Shown: positions 34,046 to 45,805, numbered from the stretch's first letter. The stretch is 64,000 nucleotides of DNA from Arcuatula senhousia (GCA_963971305.1 OZ020304.1:17838103-17902102), one strand, 5' to 3'. Notes: a model not told the origin generated them from the letters alone. Translations and numbers: made by a program.

Positions 34046-34910
34046 TAGAAAGCAGTTTTCCGAACAAAAGATTACAAAACGTTTTTGGTGTGTGTATTTA
34101 AAATTAGGCAGATATTGATTTGTTAATTATCATTAAGCTAATTGCTTTTAATAATTTAAACTGTGTCGCAAGTGCCGGCCACGGGTCAAGTCGTATACAA
34201 ATTAAATTTTAAAAGATCATAAAACGTTTCCGGTGTGTCCATTAATTACCTAATCCAAAGTCAGGTTTTGGGGATGAGTTAATTAGGTTGATAGTTTATA
34301 CTGATATTATAAATTGCATAAAAATTATAATTGATAGTGTAATCAATTTAAGAATAACGGAAGTAGCAAGGTTAAACAAGATTAAAAGACCATAAATTAA
34401 TCTTTGCCAAATATTCATTTATAGGGAATCGGCATATAATTTTGCTGTTTACGGGAATAAATGATACAAAAATAATGTTTTTGTAGACCTGACTGTCAGA
34501 TGTTTCGGAATTGAAAATAATTTTGAAATGGGGACTGTTTTAAAATACCAAAGCGATACGAAGAACGGTAAATTTGGTAACGTGGGAATTTAACCTCTCA
34601 TCAGCAGCACTCGAATAAAAACATTGGAAGGTCAGAAACAAAACAAAAAAATAATAAAGGAAAAGAACTCAATCCCCAAAACATAGATATCAGTGACTCT
34701 AAACCCTGGCCCGAGCTATATTGTAACTATTCTTGCATACATGTAAACTTCGGGTCTATAAAAACTATTTGCATTCTTTCGAATTTACCAACAACCTAAA
34801 ATATTTACAAACCAGGGATTTATTGTTTCTGGATAAAAGCAGATATAATTACACTTTAATTCATATTCGATGGCAAAAGCGTAGTATATAATTAAAATCG
34901 TACAATAATA

Positions 34911-35264
34911 TTAATTCTGAACTTTCACGATTGGTGAATGAAGGACTTTTTGGTATATTTTCACGTAAAATGATAAGTTCTTATTTCCGTTCGTATTTAT
35001 TAACACATATTTATAAAGTTTACCAAAAAGTAAATGAGTTATATTATAAACTAATTTAAAGGTGTCCGCCATGCATGGTACAGGGCCGCGTAATCTTGCT
35101 GACAGTCGTTTGTCAAACCGGCGGCCGCGGCTGCAAGAAAGCAATGTGGCAGAATGAATAATTACGTCTGGGTCTTTTTGACTAAGTTCTATAAATTTCC
35201 TTCTAGTGACATTTGTAGAAAGAAATGAAGTATTAAACTTATACAAAAGAGCAGACATCGCCAA
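34911..35264 (-). other. open frame inside the 6.48-kb element, unrecognised
   Basis: 117 codons, beginning MAMSALLYKF, with a basic middle (SRGRRFDKRLSARLRG). No family recognised. It could be a captured host fragment or chance. Nearby, 'TGACCGCTTTACGGGTCTT' is repeated with one extra T about 160 bp apart (35310 and 35476). Confidence 0.25.
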
Positions 35265-35849
35265 TACGTGATTGACGGCTATGAGGATAAAGTTTTCAAC
35301 ATCGTTGCATGACCGCTTTACGGGTCTTGAAAAATAAAATGAATAAGGTTAAAAGTAAATTGTATTACATTTCAAGTAGTGTAAAGCTGTTGCATAACCT
35401 CTAAAAATCCCTTTTCATAGACTCATCCAATCTGAAATCCAATCGAAGGCATAATACATTGGAACATCGTTGCTTGACCGCTTTTACGGGTCTTCCAACA
35501 AAAATATCTTATATAATAATTAATACCTTCAATTTGGAAATGAACAGACATAATTAATTATAACCTTTTCAATTTTACTTATCACTCAATCTAAATCACA
35601 TAAGTGTTGACGGGTAACATTAATTAAGTTAATCAGGTACATATTTATGACCTCTGGTCAGGCTGGCTGACCGGGACATTAGGTAATAAAACCACAGGTG
35701 TCAAAATTGTCGGATTCGCCGGACACCTTGTCGGATTGGGACAATGGTAGTCATAAGTCTCTGGGCGTACTGTACATAGTACGGGGTCCACCGTGGGCCA
35801 GAAGGCGTGTAAAAGTACTAAAACAGGAATAAAGAGTGCAATAGACACT

Positions 35850-38345
35850 ATGGATTTTAACCTTGTACATAAGTTACCTGAAAGTTATAGGGATTTTAAC
35901 AAAAGTAAAATTGATAAAACCAAAAAAATCGAACATTGTGTTTTAAAGGAATTATCATGCATTTACACAAATGCAGACTGTTTCATGAACAAGTATGATG
36001 AATTGAAAATCCGTTATCTGACCGATGAGGATTCAAAACCAGATATAATCATAATTACTGAGGTCTTACCAAAACATTATAGATATAAAATAGACAAAGC
36101 CGAATTATCATTGAATGGTTACGATTTTTTCCCTGATAATTTTCCACCAAGGGAAGGTCGAGGAATAATAATATACACCAGAGTGGAACTTAAAGCAGTA
36201 GAGGTTAAAATAGATTCGAACTTCAAAGAACATGTGTGGATCAAAATAAACTTGAAAGACAATGATAAACTTTTAGTAGGCTGCATATACAAAAGCCCAT
36301 CATCTGAGAATGAAAATGTGACAGAACTTAATAATTTACTTATCAAAGTCAGTAAACTGGAAGATAAATTCAGCCAAGTTCTCATAACAGGAGATTTTAA
36401 TTTTCCTAAAATTGATTGGACAGAATGGAAATCTACAAACGATATAGACTTGAAGTTTATCGAATGCGTCCGCGACTGCTACTTCGATCAGTTAGTGAGT
36501 AATCCTACAAGATATAGAAACGATCAAGAGCCGAATATACTAGATCTTATATTAGTAAATGACAATAACAGAGTATCGAAAATCTTACATGAGAACCCAC
36601 TTGGATCAAGCGACCACTGCATTCTTAACTTCAAATACCAATGTAATATAGACTATGAATCTATCACTAGTGAGAAGTACAATTATTCAAAGGGAGATTA
36701 TGACAAAATACGACAAGAACTTTCCATTGAGTGGGAAGAACTTTTGAGCAACAAATCGACTGAAGAAATGATCAACATATTTATGGAAAGACTTACACAA
36801 GCAATGGACATTTGTATTCCAAAGAGTAAACCGAGAAATAAAAAAGGTAAAATGCCATTGTCAGCCGAAGCCGTCAAATGCATTCGAAGAAAGCATAGAT
36901 TATGGACCCGTTATATTGAAACTAGAGACAATAAACACTATCGAGATTACTGCAAAGCTAGAAATAAAGTAAAGTCAGTTACACGAAATGACAGAAAACA
37001 GAGGGAAAAGGCAATTGCTGAGTCTGCTAAATCTAACTGTAAAAACTTTTGGAAATATGTGAACTCCAAACGCAAGTCCGTATCTGGTATATCTGAATTA
37101 CACACTGAGGTTGATGGAGCATCCTTTGTTGCCACAACAGATTATGATAAAGCGGAAGTACTTGCTGAATTTTTCAGTAGTGTTTTTACATCAGAGACAG
37201 ATGACCCTGTTGATACAGGAAAGCGTTATTGCGACCAACAATCAAGTGATTCACCAATTACAAAGAAAGATATAAATAAGATCCTAAAAGACCTCAACAC
37301 GTCAAAGTCACCAGGCCCTGATCAAGTTCATCCAAAAGTTTTGTTTGAGCTGGCAGATGTCATCGATACGCCACTTTGTATGATATTCAATGACAGTTTC
37401 AACAGCGGTGTTGTACCAGAACAGTGGAAAATCGGTCAGATATCAGCATTATTTAAAAAGGGAGATAAAACTTCACCGTCCAATTACCGCCCCGTAAGCC
37501 TCACCAGTGTCATATGCAAAGTCATGGAAAAACTAATTCGCAAGAAAATAGTCGAGCACATGAACACTCAAAATCTCTTCAGCAGCAAACAATTTGGATT
37601 CATTGGTGGTAGGTCAACTTCGCTTCAGCTTTTGAAAGTCCTTGACAGATGGACCCAAATCCTAGATAGAGGAGGAACAGTACACTCCATCTATATGGAC
37701 TTTATGAAGGCATTTGACAAGGTGCCCCATAAACGCCTTCTTCAGAAACTAAAACAGTACGGTATAAGTGACAAAACTTGTCGATGGGTGCAGGACTTTT
37801 TGAGCAACAGAAAACAACGTGTACATATACATGGACATTACTCAAAATGGCACGATGTCACGAGTGGTATACCCCAGGGTTCTGTCCTGGGACCAATACT
37901 CTTTGTCATTTTCATCAATGATTTACCTGAATGCGTGATCTCTGAAGTTTTCTTATTTGCTGACGATACCAAATTGTTTAAAGACATACAAACTGATGAC
38001 GACATCGAACTTGTACAACATGATCTAAATAGTTTTTTTGATTGGAGTGTCGAATGGATGTTGAGATTCCACCCAGACAAATGCAAAGTATTGAAAATAC
38101 ACAGCAAATGGAAAAATTGTGACAATCATACATACACTATGAAAAAGTATGACGGTACTACAACAACACTCGAAGTAGTCGACATTGAAAAGGATATAGG
38201 AGTAAATATAGACAGTAACCTATCCTTTGACAAGCACATCCAAATACAAGTCAACAAAGCTAACCAAATTGTTGGTATCATTCGTCGAACATTCTGCTCA
38301 TTAGATCATAAATCATTCTGTCTCCTTTTTAAAGCTCTAGTATGA
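35850..38345 (+). pseudogene. CR1-like LINE ORF2: endonuclease and reverse transcriptase
   Basis: Starts at the ATG 18 nt after the ORF1 stop. The first 230 residues are an APE-type endonuclease (TNADC, TEVL, GDFNFPKIDW, SSDHCIL). The reverse transcriptase follows: SPGPDQVHPKVL, YRPVSLTS, QFGFIGGRSTS, MDFMKAFDKVPH, SGIPQGSVLGPILF and the catalytic FADD. The frame ends at a TGA (38343-38345) where relatives have an Arg codon, consistent with CGA to TGA decay at a CpG. The same frame then runs on to 38771, meets the LTR element, and resumes at 41435. Confidence 0.92.
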
Positions 38346-38771
38346 CCTCATTTAGAGTACGCCAACAGTGTATGGAGTCCATATAAAAGTCAAGATATTG
38401 AAACAATAGAGAACGTTCAGAGGAGGGCCACCAAGATGCTCCCGAATATGGCAGAAAAGAGCTACCAAGAACAATTAGAAATACTAAAACTACCAACACT
38501 GAAATATAGGCGGCTACGAGGAGACTTAATTGAATGTTTCAAAATACTGGCAGGAATTTACGATGCAAACACGACAGAGGGAATGTTCACAATGAATAAT
38601 AACACCACACGAGGACATAGCAAGAAAGTTGTAAAACACAGATGCAGACTTGATGTACGAAAACATTTCTTTACAAACAGAGTTGTTGACACCTGGAATA
38701 GTCTGCCTGATCATGTTGTATCTGCCACCAAAGTGAAAGTGTTTGAAAATAGACTTGACAACCATTGGAAG
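38346..38771 (+). pseudogene. CR1-like ORF2, C-terminal part before the LTR insertion
   Basis: It continues in frame after the nonsense codon with PHLEYANSVWSPY, RRATKM, and VVDTWNSLPDHVV, the usual C-terminal block of CR1 ORF2. It stops being LINE sequence after the codons for NHWK, where the LTR begins. Confidence 0.88.
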
Positions 38772-39478
38772 TGTGGCGGATGAGCCTACTTTGTCAAAGA
38801 CAATTACGTTACTTTAGTGTGAATATGGACTGTTTATTTTAATTTTATAATGTATTTGTAACTAAATCATTATTTTGTGTTAAAATACTTTTATGTAACG
38901 ATTTTCTCTACATTTTGATAAAATTTTCAGTATGTTCAAAATTTGAATTTGTGACTAATTTGCAGTTTCAATTATAGTAGTTCACCTTTTCAATTAAAAT
39001 ATATCTATTTTTCAAGTTCATTATTGTTAAAGTTTATCTTTGCTTTTACCACAAAAGCCAGGGTCTTTTCAGACCTGACAAAAGTTGTCACCTTTTTCAA
39101 GCAGACAGACCATGACAGTATTCTACATATAGTCATGGATGTTTTTACTCTCATTTCGTTCAAAATTCACGTTTTCATAATCATTTTCACATTTCATGTT
39201 CTTTTAAAATTTTTAAACATGTCTTGTCTTTCTTGTATCTTGTCTAGTTAAATGTGAATATTGTGCACAATAAATGTTTTATTTTATCGAATTATTCATT
39301 TCTGCCACATGCCACATGAAGGATTAGAGACTCAGGATCCAGTGATCGAACTCTTATAATTTCTTAACAGGCTTTGGAGGTATGTGCTGTTCATGCATAT
39401 CAGAGTAACAAGATAAAAATGAAGCCAACTGTAGAAAATAGCAGAACAGCATATTCTCCAAAAAACCCTCCTGTTACA
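38772..39478 (+). repeat. 5' LTR, 707 bp
   Basis: Begins TGTGGCGGATGAGCC and ends CTCCTGTTACA. It contains AATAAATGTTTTATTTTA (about 39269), a likely polyadenylation signal region. Short open frames within it are not genes. Confidence 0.92.
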
Positions 39479-39481
39479 ATT

Positions 39482-39499
39482 TGGTGGCAGCGGTGGGAT
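39482..39499 (+). promoter_or_regulatory. primer-binding site, tRNA-Leu type
   Basis: TGGTGGCAGCGGTGGGAT lies three bases after the 5' LTR. It is complementary to the 3' end of common tRNA-Leu species (…CCACCGCTGCCACCA), the expected start of minus-strand DNA synthesis. Confidence 0.85.
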
Positions 39500-40482
39500 C
39501 CTGAGGCGAAACTTCTAAACCATCATAGGACATTGATTTCAATTAATTTCATGTTAAATTTATTGTATTTTAAAGTGATATTATACATCACTGAAGATTT
39601 TGACAGAGTTCATATACGAACACTGATTTTATTTATATACATGTTCTTGTAATATCAATGCAAATTGAGCTGGCATGTTATAAAATTGAATTATATTTTC
39701 AGTTCTTGAAAAACAGAAAACTGAATTTCACACAGAGTATATGTATGTATTGAATATATACTTTAGATAATGAGAGAAAATATCTAGAAGAAAGAATTTG
39801 ATTGATTTAGAATTATGGTTTGAATATGACTATGTTGTCAATTGAACTCTCTGCAATATTATATAGCTAGAGATAGAAATGTAAATCAGCAGGAGTTACA
39901 TAATGATAAATTTCTATGTAATATCCTTTAGACCCGTAGAAAGGGCTGTCCTTTTTCATTTTCTTATTTTAAGCTTTTTGCTTCATTACTTTAGTTTATG
40001 TTGATATGATCTTGATTGCAGACATAATTGGTCCGGCACAATTTCATGAACGTGTTTAAATTGAGGCATTGTAAATAGCCTTTGTTCATGTTATTGCTTG
40101 GGGTCTGTTTAAAAGACTAGTCGTATTGAGATTGTTTTATTTCAATGTGAATATCTCATAGACACACACAGAAATACACACACATTTAGCAGTTCCACAT
40201 TTATAGCTTCTCAGTTAACTGGGTGACAATTCACTTAATCTGATTAACTTTTAATCTCTTGTACAATTTTTCAGAGCTTCATTTCAGTCCGGCGATGGTA
40301 TAGCCTAATCAGACGAGTGGCATTTTGAAATGGATTGGCCAGCATTTCTTAAGAAGGAGGCATGTACTAGAGTGAGAGATACGGAGACGGAATGTGTATT
40401 CAATACCAGGACATTTAGTGAATTTCAAGATATGGACACTTTCTGCATTCCTTTATTGTGAAACTTCATACTTCAGTTTTTT

Positions 40483-40495
40483 AAGGAGGGAGGAA
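40483..40495 (+). promoter_or_regulatory. polypurine tract
   Basis: AAGGAGGGAGGAA abuts the 3' LTR start. This is the standard plus-strand priming site of LTR elements. Confidence 0.85.
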
Positions 40496-41430
40496 TGTGG
40501 CGGATGAGCCTACTTTGTCAAAGACAATTACGTCCCTTTAGTGTGAATATGGACTGTTTATTTTAATTTTATAATGTATTTGTCAGTCATGGAAATTAGC
40601 ACAGGACCGACAGCCCGAGGCCTGTAAAAGCTCATTCGGTCTGGTGTTTTTGTGCCTTTCACAGGTCCGAATGTCTGATAGAAATTAGCAGTATTTAAAC
40701 AATAAATTGTGTTATTGGTCCTCTATAGTTTCTTTTGGTCCTGTGAATCTTGACCAAGGGATGGGACCGAATGTCCTGCCCCAAATAATCCTAATTTCCT
40801 TGACTGTTTGTAACTAAATCATTATTTTGTGTTAAAATACTTTTATGTAACGATTTTCTCTACATTTTGATAAAATTTTCAGTATGTTCAAAATTTGAAT
40901 TTGTGACTAATTTGCAGTTTCAATTATAGTAGTTCACCTTTTCAATTAAAATATATCTATTTTTCAAGTTCATTATTGTTAAAGTTTATCTTTGCTTTTA
41001 CCACAAAAGCCAGGGTCTTTTCAGACCTGACAAAAGTTGTCACCTTTTTCAAGCAGACAGACCATGACAGTATTCTACATATAGTCATGGATGTTTTTAC
41101 TCTCATTTCGTTCAAAATTCACGTTTTCATAATCATTTTCACATTTCATGTTCTTTTAAAATTTTTAAACATGTCTTGTCTTTCTTGTATCTTGTCTAGT
41201 TAAATGTGAATATTGTGCACAATAAATGTTTTATTTTATCGAATTATTCATTTCTGCCACATGCCACATGAAGGATTAGAGACTCAGGATCCAGTGATCG
41301 AACTCTTATAATTTCTTAACAGGCTTTGGAGGTATGTGCTGTTCATGCATATCAGAGTAACAAGATAAAAATGAAGCCAACTGTAGAAAATAGCAGAACA
41401 GCATATTCTCCAAAAAACCCTCCTGTTACA
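40496..41430 (+). repeat. 3' LTR, 935 bp including a 223-bp MITE
   Basis: Same sequence as the 5' LTR except for about two base changes (ACGTTAC to ACGTCCC near 40540) and one insertion at 40584-40806 plus its 5-bp duplication. 707 + 223 + 5 = 935, so the length difference is fully explained. Confidence 0.92.
40584..40806. mobile_element. 223-bp MITE in the 3' LTR
   Basis: Ends CAGTCATGGAAATTAG and the complement of CAGTCAAGGAAATTAG. Flanked by TTTGT on both sides (40579-40583 and 40807-40811), while the empty site is present in the 5' LTR with a single TTTGT. The CAG ends suggest a hAT-related family; the 5-bp duplication is short for hAT. Confidence 0.9.
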
Positions 41431-41434
41431 GAAG

Positions 41435-41600
41435 AAACATCCACTGAAATACAACTTCACAGAGGAATATGGACCAATTAGAGGAAGTGACAAAGAAGTT
41501 ACACCAACAGAAAATCAACCTGAGATGAACACAGAGGACCAGCAGGTCCTGCGTTCATAAAGAACGTAGGTAGGTAAACGTAGGTAGGTTAATGTTATAA
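41435..41600 (+). pseudogene. last 42 codons of CR1-like ORF2 and 3' tail
   Basis: Directly after the GAAG duplication, the frame continues KHPLKYNFTEEYGP and ends with TAA at 41558-41560, giving an uninterrupted join with 38771. Then two copies of ACGTAGGTAGGTA mark the LINE 3' terminus. Confidence 0.85.
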
Positions 41601-42305
41601 ATATAACACCCAAAGACATCCATAACTTTTCAACGACTTTTGCCAGAATTTTTGACGCCCTTATAATGAAATAAATTACATCTAAATTTTCTTATTTTTC
41701 AACTCATTTACTATCTCCTCTGTCTGTGCAAGCTTAGTGAGTTTCTCTGCACAGTTCACGTCTTTTCAGTCAGTCTTCTGCTCCACGTTTGTCATTCGTT
41801 CCCGCCAAATTTAATTTTTGACACATCCTAAAACCTTAGTACCGAACCCGTTCCCGTACTTTCGGTTTCCACAACTTGTATGGTGGTGCCACATACATTA
41901 AAATTGGTAATATAAAGAAATCTTCTGAAAATCGGAATCTTCGAAATTCATCTGCATTGGTACAGTTTTTTAGGGGAATACAGAAAGTACCTCTTTCAAA
42001 ATTAGTTATTTTTGTTTACTTCAAATATTTATTCATTCATCTTATGAAAAAGTTGGCACAGCCTTGAAACCCATTAAAAACTAAGTCCCATTGAGTGCAA
42101 CTTGGTGATGTTGGGCAAATTCAAGGGTTATTACATAAAGTTCATTGTTATTTTTCACATGAATTAGCCATTTCTATAATCTGGTCATCTTAAGTTTTCA
42201 TCAAGGTCAATCAGCTGTACCTCACAGATACTTTTCCACATTTGGGTATAAGAAACTATTTGCATGAATATACTCCTTTATTCCATTTTCAATCAGAGTG
42301 GCTAA
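41601..42305. other. no gene seen
   Basis: Flanking DNA between two LINEs. No exon or transposon end was recognised. Confidence 0.4.
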
Positions 42306-42478
42306 TATATATAGAACATAGAACATAGAACATAGAACATATTTTATTTTCCAATCAAGGGCCCAACAAGGGGCAGCATGAGTATACATATAACATTTAA
42401 AGAGAAAAGAACAATAATTAAAGAGTTACAATCACATATCAGAGTAGCAAGACAGATTTCATAATATTCATGAAGATT

Positions 42479-43039
42479 CTATATAAATTTATAAGTATTT
42501 AAAAATAAATTCACCCAGTCTGCATTTAACACCATTGGATCTTCAGAAGTAAGTAAAAAAATAAGTTTTTGTTCAGAGTTTAGATTTTCAAAATTTTTAT
42601 TTTCTTTCTCAATAAATGAAAATAAAATTTCTCTTTCCTGCTGAAAATGGTTACAATCAATTAAAAAATGAATTTCATCTTCAATTTCACCCGTATTGCA
42701 TTTTTTGCAATAACGTTCTGTTCTAGGAATATTGTTATGTCTACCAACTTCAATCATTAATTTATGTGAAGATATTCTAAGTTTACAAATAGCTTTTCTT
42801 ATTTCAAATTTCTTTGTTTCTTGTAAATAATTTTCAAAACCAATATTGTTTTTAATTTTTAAAAAAGTTTGTAGTTTACCATCTTTTAATTTATTCTGTG
42901 ATTTATACCATTCAGCTGAATATTTTATCTGAATTTTCTTTTTTAAAAAGTTCTTAAATGTATACGGTCCATAATTTTTACTTTCTAAATTTATATTTAA
43001 ATAGTCTAATGCTTTTTTAACAAGAGAGAACCAAGACAA
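42479..43039 (-). pseudogene. LINE ORF2 C-terminus with Cys/His motif
   Basis: Ends with RYCKKCNTGEIEDEIHFLID and CNHF, a CCHC-like C-terminal motif common in LINE ORF2 proteins. The frame is open for 186 codons to the stop at 42479. Confidence 0.85.
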
Positions 43040-43389
43040 TTTGTTGTTATCTGATGTATAGTTTTACAGCAGGCATATGCATCTTTAAGTAATGGGAAAG
43101 AATCAAGATTCTCCAACCTGAACCAATATCTAATCAAACATTTTAAAATATCATAATGCAGTGGGTATCTACCAAGTTCTGATAAAACTGCAAAATTAAC
43201 ACTTCTTTTATGAACACCCAAAATGCTTTTTGAAAATTTAAGATGAAGCTTCTCACACTGTAGGGATTTAAAAAAATTATCAGGGTCAAAATCATTATTA
43301 TTTAGTTTTTTAAATGAAACATTATAACTACCCCAAATTTCTGCATTATATAAAATAATAGGTTTTAAAGTATGATCAAAGATATGCAT
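43006..43389 (-). pseudogene. LINE ORF2 C-terminal fragment
   Basis: HTLKPIILYNAEIWGSYN and KSILGVHKRSVNFAVLSELG match the 'ATLLYGSEIW…KSLLGV…' block that follows the reverse transcriptase in many LINEs. It is frame-shifted relative to its neighbours. Confidence 0.8.
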
Positions 43390-43735
43390 ACTTGTCTTAA
43401 CAGATGGATTTATACATATAAAATCTTTTTTAACTTAAAAAAGGCTTTTAAAGCTTTTTGATATAGTTCGTTTTTTGAGACATAGAAACTTCCTGATGCT
43501 GTGAAATGAGTACCTAAGTACTTGTAGGAAGGAACACAATCTAATACCTTTTGTTGGTATGTCAACTTTATATTTATTTTTCTGCCAGCCTTGTTAAAGA
43601 TAACAATTTTGGTTTTTTTTAATATTTACTCTTAAACACCAATCTGAACAAATTTTTCCAATTTATGCAGCCTTTGTTGCAGTCCTTCGGATGAGTATGA
43701 AATCAAAACAATATCATCAGCATACATCAAGCAGT

Positions 43736-44632
43736 CTAGTCATGTTCAGACTGTAAAGACACAGTGTCTTGACATCCAGTTAGGAATGATGGAAGATCAT
43801 TTAGAAATATTTTAAAAAGTGACGGGCTCAGATTATCTCCTTGCCTAACTCCTAAATTAATTTTAATGGGTTCAGTGTGAGAATTTCCAATCTTAATACA
43901 TGCATTTGAGTTTTTATACATATCAACTATTATGTTATAAAACAGAGTACCAATATTCATATCAAGCAATTTAAGTCTCATACCAGAATGAACTACACTA
44001 TCAAATGCTTTGTGAAAATCCACAAAACACATATACAATCTACCATTATTTGTACTACAATACTTATCGATGAGAGTTTTTAATATAAATACATGGTCAG
44101 CAGTTCGAGCATTTTTAGTGAATCCTATTTGAGATTTATGAATAAGGTCATGTTTATTTAAAAAATCATCTAATCTATTATTCAGAATATTATTAAACAA
44201 TTTACCAACACAACTGGAGATGGTGATTCCTCTATAATTTGAGGGATCATTGGGATCATCAGCTTTATAAATAGGAGAAATATAACCATCATCCCATATT
44301 CTTGGATATACACTGTTTGTTAGACATGTATTAAAAAGTATATTTAAACAAGGAATTAAAAAATTTTGACTGTTCTTGAGCATCTCATTTGATATAAGAT
44401 CTGGGCCACAGGCCTTGCCAAGTTTTAATTTGGATATGGCAACAGAAATTTCTTTATCTGTTATTCTTTTGTCTAACTCATTAAAAATCTTGTCATTTTC
44501 TTTCACTTTAAGTAAATTATCAATTTCTGATAGACGCTCTGTAAAACAATCGTTTACAATGAAAATGTTTAATCCAGGTATCAGAATCAACCTGGACTGA
44601 TTGGTCTTCTCTAATAGACCCTTTGATATCAT
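43736..44632 (-). pseudogene. LINE reverse transcriptase fragment
   Basis: Contains GKACGPDLISNEMLKNS, PSNYRGITISSCVGKLF, HKSQIGFTKNARTADHV, MCFVDFHKAFDSV and GVRQGDNLSPSLFKIFLND. The catalytic YADD lies just downstream (about 43715) but in another frame, so a frameshift has separated the active site from the rest. Confidence 0.9.
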
Positions 44633-44676
44633 TTATAATTTTCCAGTATTCCTTTGGCTTATCAGATCTAAGCATA

Positions 44677-45078
44677 TCAAGTTTGTTGAGCATTATAATT
44701 CATAAATGACCTATATTTAAGTTTCCTAGTCTTATTATACAATCTATAATTCTTGTAATACTTCCCTTTTATATAAGGATCTTTTGGATATCTAGCATAG
44801 AGCTTACCCAGAGATATAAGATTATTTCTCATCTTAGAAAGATCAGTGTCAAACCACTTATTCTTTTTCTTGTTGGGTTTATTTTTTCCTCTTTTGTTTA
44901 TGGATGGTTTAAACAGTGATAAATCAGCAGTATGAACCAAAATATTAGAAAAGTCCTGAGCTTTTTCATTAATCTTTTCAGTAGTTGTACATTTATCTTC
45001 AGTAGAAGTAAAAAGATTTATTTTTTCTTGAATATATATATTTTTCTTTTTCTTTTGACAAATCAAAAACCCCAACAA
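44677..45078 (-). pseudogene. LINE fragment: region between endonuclease and reverse transcriptase
   Basis: Lys-rich segment with NKWFDTDLSKMRNNLISLGK and YKNYRLYNKTRKLKYRSF, the usual linker before the reverse transcriptase. The start of the frame lies in flanking sequence. Confidence 0.7.
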
Positions 45079-45179
45079 AAATTGCTCAGCCTAAATGCTA
45101 TTGTGCAACTGTACCAAGGTTTGTAGCTGTCTTATGACTTTAAAATTAAAGAAATGGAGCAGTCACACACTACAGCTAT

Positions 45180-45800
45180 TCCCCTTGCCCATTAAATTCA
45201 AATGTAATTCTAGGTGACCAAAATCTGGAACAGATGTTAATTATATACCCACTTTCTAATTATCATTCCTCTACCCAATGGAGTTGCCAAGTTATGCACT
45301 TTGACCAAAAACTTGAACCTGAATCTTTCATGCAGAAAATGTAGGTCAAGGTAACCTCATTTTAGTATGGATGCTGATTACTATCAAAGATGTACCAACC
45401 GACCCAAATTCATCTCTTGTAGTTGCTGAGATGTAGACCTTAACTTTCACCCGAGTCATTCATCTGGAAAAAGGTCAAGGTGACCTAATTTTGGTATAGA
45501 TGGTGGTTACTAACAAAGATGTATCTACTGACCCAATATATAATTACTCTATAACTTGCAGTTGCTGAGATATGGATCTTAACCAAAACTTCAACCTGGG
45601 TCATTCATGAAGAAAAATATAGACTTTCAAAGTCCCCTTATTTGGGTACAGATGCTGGTCACTATCCTAGATCTACCCACTGACCAAAATATCTCCCTAT
45701 CACTTGCAGTAGCTGAGATATGGACCTTAGCCAAAACTTTAACCTGAGTCATTCATGCAGAAAATATGGTCAATGTCACCTAAATTTGGTAGAAGTTATT
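45180..45800. repeat. degenerate tandem array, about 135-150 bp unit
   Basis: 'TTGCAGTTGCTGAGAT' or a close variant recurs near 45420, 45556 and 45703, with 'GAGTCATTCATGCAGAAAA' and 'TCACCTAAATTTGGTA' in each unit. It ends where element H begins. Probably the core of an old Helitron-like element whose ends are lost. Confidence 0.6.
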
Positions 45801-45805
45801 TACAA

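Larger units (their letters stand above)
29290..35771. mobile_element. 6.48-kb terminal-inverted-repeat DNA element inserted in LINE ORF1
   Basis: The left end AGTACGCCCAG and right end CTGGGCGTACT are inverted repeats. Similarity extends about 45 bp (to 'GTCCCAATCCGAC') and patchily to about 150 bp (GGTCAGAGGTCATAAAT at the left; its complement near 35640). It is flanked by a 4-bp duplication GTAC (29286-29289 and 35772-35775). No transposase gene is seen, so it is non-autonomous. The superfamily is not assigned; 4-bp duplications are known from several families. It contains tandem 330-bp repeats and a nested hAT-like element. Confidence 0.85.
38772..41430 (+). mobile_element. young non-autonomous LTR retrotransposon
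   Basis: Two direct long terminal repeats (TG...CA) flank a 1017-bp internal part with a primer-binding site and a polypurine tract but no gag or pol. It is flanked by a 4-bp duplication GAAG (38768-38771 and 41431-41434). It must be mobilised by proteins of another element. The LTRs differ by about two substitutions apart from a MITE in the 3' copy, so insertion was recent. Confidence 0.92.
28143..41600 (+). mobile_element. near-intact CR1-like LINE broken by two large insertions
   Basis: This entry spans the whole composite. A PHD-bearing ORF1 (28333 to 35832, interrupted), an 18-nt spacer and an endonuclease/reverse transcriptase ORF2 (35850 to 41560, interrupted) follow one another in the CR1 order. 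Removing the DNA element at 29290-35771 and the LTR element at 38772-41430, each with one copy of its target duplication, leaves about 4.3 kb, the usual CR1 length. The 3' tail after the stop repeats ACGTAGGTAGGTA twice, as CR1-type elements end in short tandem repeats. The 5' boundary is uncertain. Only one nonsense codon is seen in ORF2, so the copy is young. Confidence 0.88.
42307..45080 (-). mobile_element. decayed non-LTR retrotransposon, 5'-truncated
   Basis: On the minus strand, segments of one ORF2-like protein follow in order from 45078 to 42479, broken by frameshifts and stops. The endonuclease is missing, so the copy is 5'-truncated. The 3' end carries four copies of the 7-mer ATAGAAC (plus-strand sense, about 42312-42340), a tandem tail typical of LINEs. 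The clade was not assigned; its VRQGDNLSPSLF and C-terminal Cys motif set it apart from the CR1-like copies in this window. Confidence 0.85.

Noticed and set aside
39024..39251. 75-codon frame repeated identically at 40976-41203
   Set aside because: Identical only because it lies in both LTRs of the same element.
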